Assembly: GCA_004356335.1 (NCBI GenBank) | Contig: SMXP01000121.1 | Coordinates: forward strand, 1-14,367 | Length of the DNA stretch: 14,367 bases | Direction: 5' to 3' | Source: Alphaproteobacteria bacterium | Lineage (GTDB): Bacteria; Pseudomonadota; Alphaproteobacteria; SMXP01 | In this document: positions 14,000-14,367 of the stretch, one piece after another | Numbering within the stretch: the stretch's first letter is position 1 | Layout: the number at the start of each line of letters is the position of its first letter | Program-made: the position numbers and the translations under genes | Notes under the pieces: model-generated | Database searches by the model: none | Told to the model about the DNA's origin: nothing | Seen by the model: the letters and a program-made list of their open reading frames with translations, nothing else

Positions 14000-14367
14000 A
14001 GAGTTTCTCCTTGAATGGTCCTAAGCCAACGCGGTTATAAGTCGCGTTGAACTTTTCTCCATCTCGGCGTTGCGCGAGATAGACATTTACAATTGTCTCG
14101 ACCGCATCGGTCACATCATCGTAGGAGAAAGCAGGACCGACGATACGGCCTAAAGCTGAATTTTCATCCGCACTGCCGCCCAGGGTGATCTGGTAATACT
14201 CGGTCCCCTTTTTATCGACTCCGAGAATGCCGATATGACCGACATGGTGATGGCCACAGGCATTAATGCAGCCGGAAATCTTGATCTTAAGCTCGCCTAT
14301 ATCGTGCTGGCGTTGAATGTCGGCGAACCGTTCCGATATGCGCTGGGCCACGGGAATCGAGCGGGCA
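13986..14367 (-). CDS. cysI: Sulfite reductase haemoprotein (nitrite/sulfite reductase family), C-terminal end, cut by window edge
   Basis: The last 126 residues of a sirohaem-[4Fe-4S] reductase that takes sulfite to sulfide; the rest lies beyond 14367. The second cluster-binding motif is complete, SGCINACGHHHVGHIGI, with the C-x3-C cysteines that hold the cluster and bridge to sirohaem. The visible start ARSIPVAQRI is the segment that normally follows the first Cys pair, which would be just outside. The chain ends FNATYNRVGLGPFKEKLYGAD. Sulfite and nitrite reductases share this fold; DUF934 and cysH directly downstream make sulfite the likely substrate. The symbol is by analogy, since one-chain ferredoxin- or NADPH-linked forms exist. 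Confidence 0.9.
   Translation of the reverse strand, partial: ARSIPVAQRISERFADIQRQHDIGELKIKISGCINACGHHHVGHIGILGVDKKGTEYYQITLGGSADENSALGRIVGPAFSYDDVTDAVETIVNVYLAQRRDGEKFNATYNRVGLGPFKEKLYGAD

Noticed and set aside
1..14367. Defence system, prophage, insertion sequence, CRISPR array or tRNA gene
   Set aside because: No transposase, integrase, nuclease, toxin-antitoxin or direct-repeat array was seen, and no cloverleaf with a T-loop motif was noticed; the repeats are REP-like palindromes only.

Overview
The window looks like chromosomal DNA of a free-living alphaproteobacterium. This rests on a one-chain bifunctional MnmC, a sulfite reductase-DUF934-cysH assimilation operon, a BTLCP-type protease, and intergenic palindromes of the TTAGAGCGTTTTC...GAAAACGCGACC type that I recognise from alphaproteobacterial genomes. 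The genus cannot be read from the sequence, and I computed no base composition. No rRNA, tRNA, CRISPR array, transposase or phage gene was seen.

Left part (1-7023): a cell-surface polysaccharide / nucleotide-sugar region. It holds the start of an NAD-dependent sugar epimerase (minus strand, runs off the left edge), a lone 6-phosphogluconolactonase, a large two-part protein (MptE/DUF115-like Rossmann domain plus a FkbM-like C-terminal half), a plus-strand D-2-hydroxyacid dehydrogenase, and a minus-strand run of glycosyltransferase (GT2), gmd and fcl. Gmd and Fcl together turn GDP-D-mannose into GDP-L-fucose. The GT2 upstream of them is a plausible user of an activated sugar, and the epimerase and hydroxyacid dehydrogenase fit the same surface-glycan theme.

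Middle part (7024-11218): unrelated household genes. They are a secreted class I cytochrome c with a long acidic tail, a divergent transglutaminase-like cysteine protease, mnmC (tRNA wobble uridine modification) and a small DUF454 membrane protein. A strong hairpin terminator follows the cytochrome gene. A 101-bp block bounded by an 11-bp perfect inverted repeat lies between the cytochrome and the protease.

Right part (11219-14367): a DUF2236 (MpaB/Lcp-like) putative haem oxygenase gene bracketed by two near-identical composite palindromic repeats. It is followed by the assimilatory sulfur operon, read right to left: sulfite reductase C-terminal end, DUF934, and cysH (4Fe-4S type APS/PAPS reductase).

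The most notable features beyond ordinary annotation are: the intergenic repeat family with covarying stems and a shared junction into a second palindrome; the two-part glycan-associated protein; the acidic-tailed cytochrome; and a GDP-fucose synthase whose catalytic serine is replaced by threonine. I do not see clear evidence of an undescribed multi-gene system.
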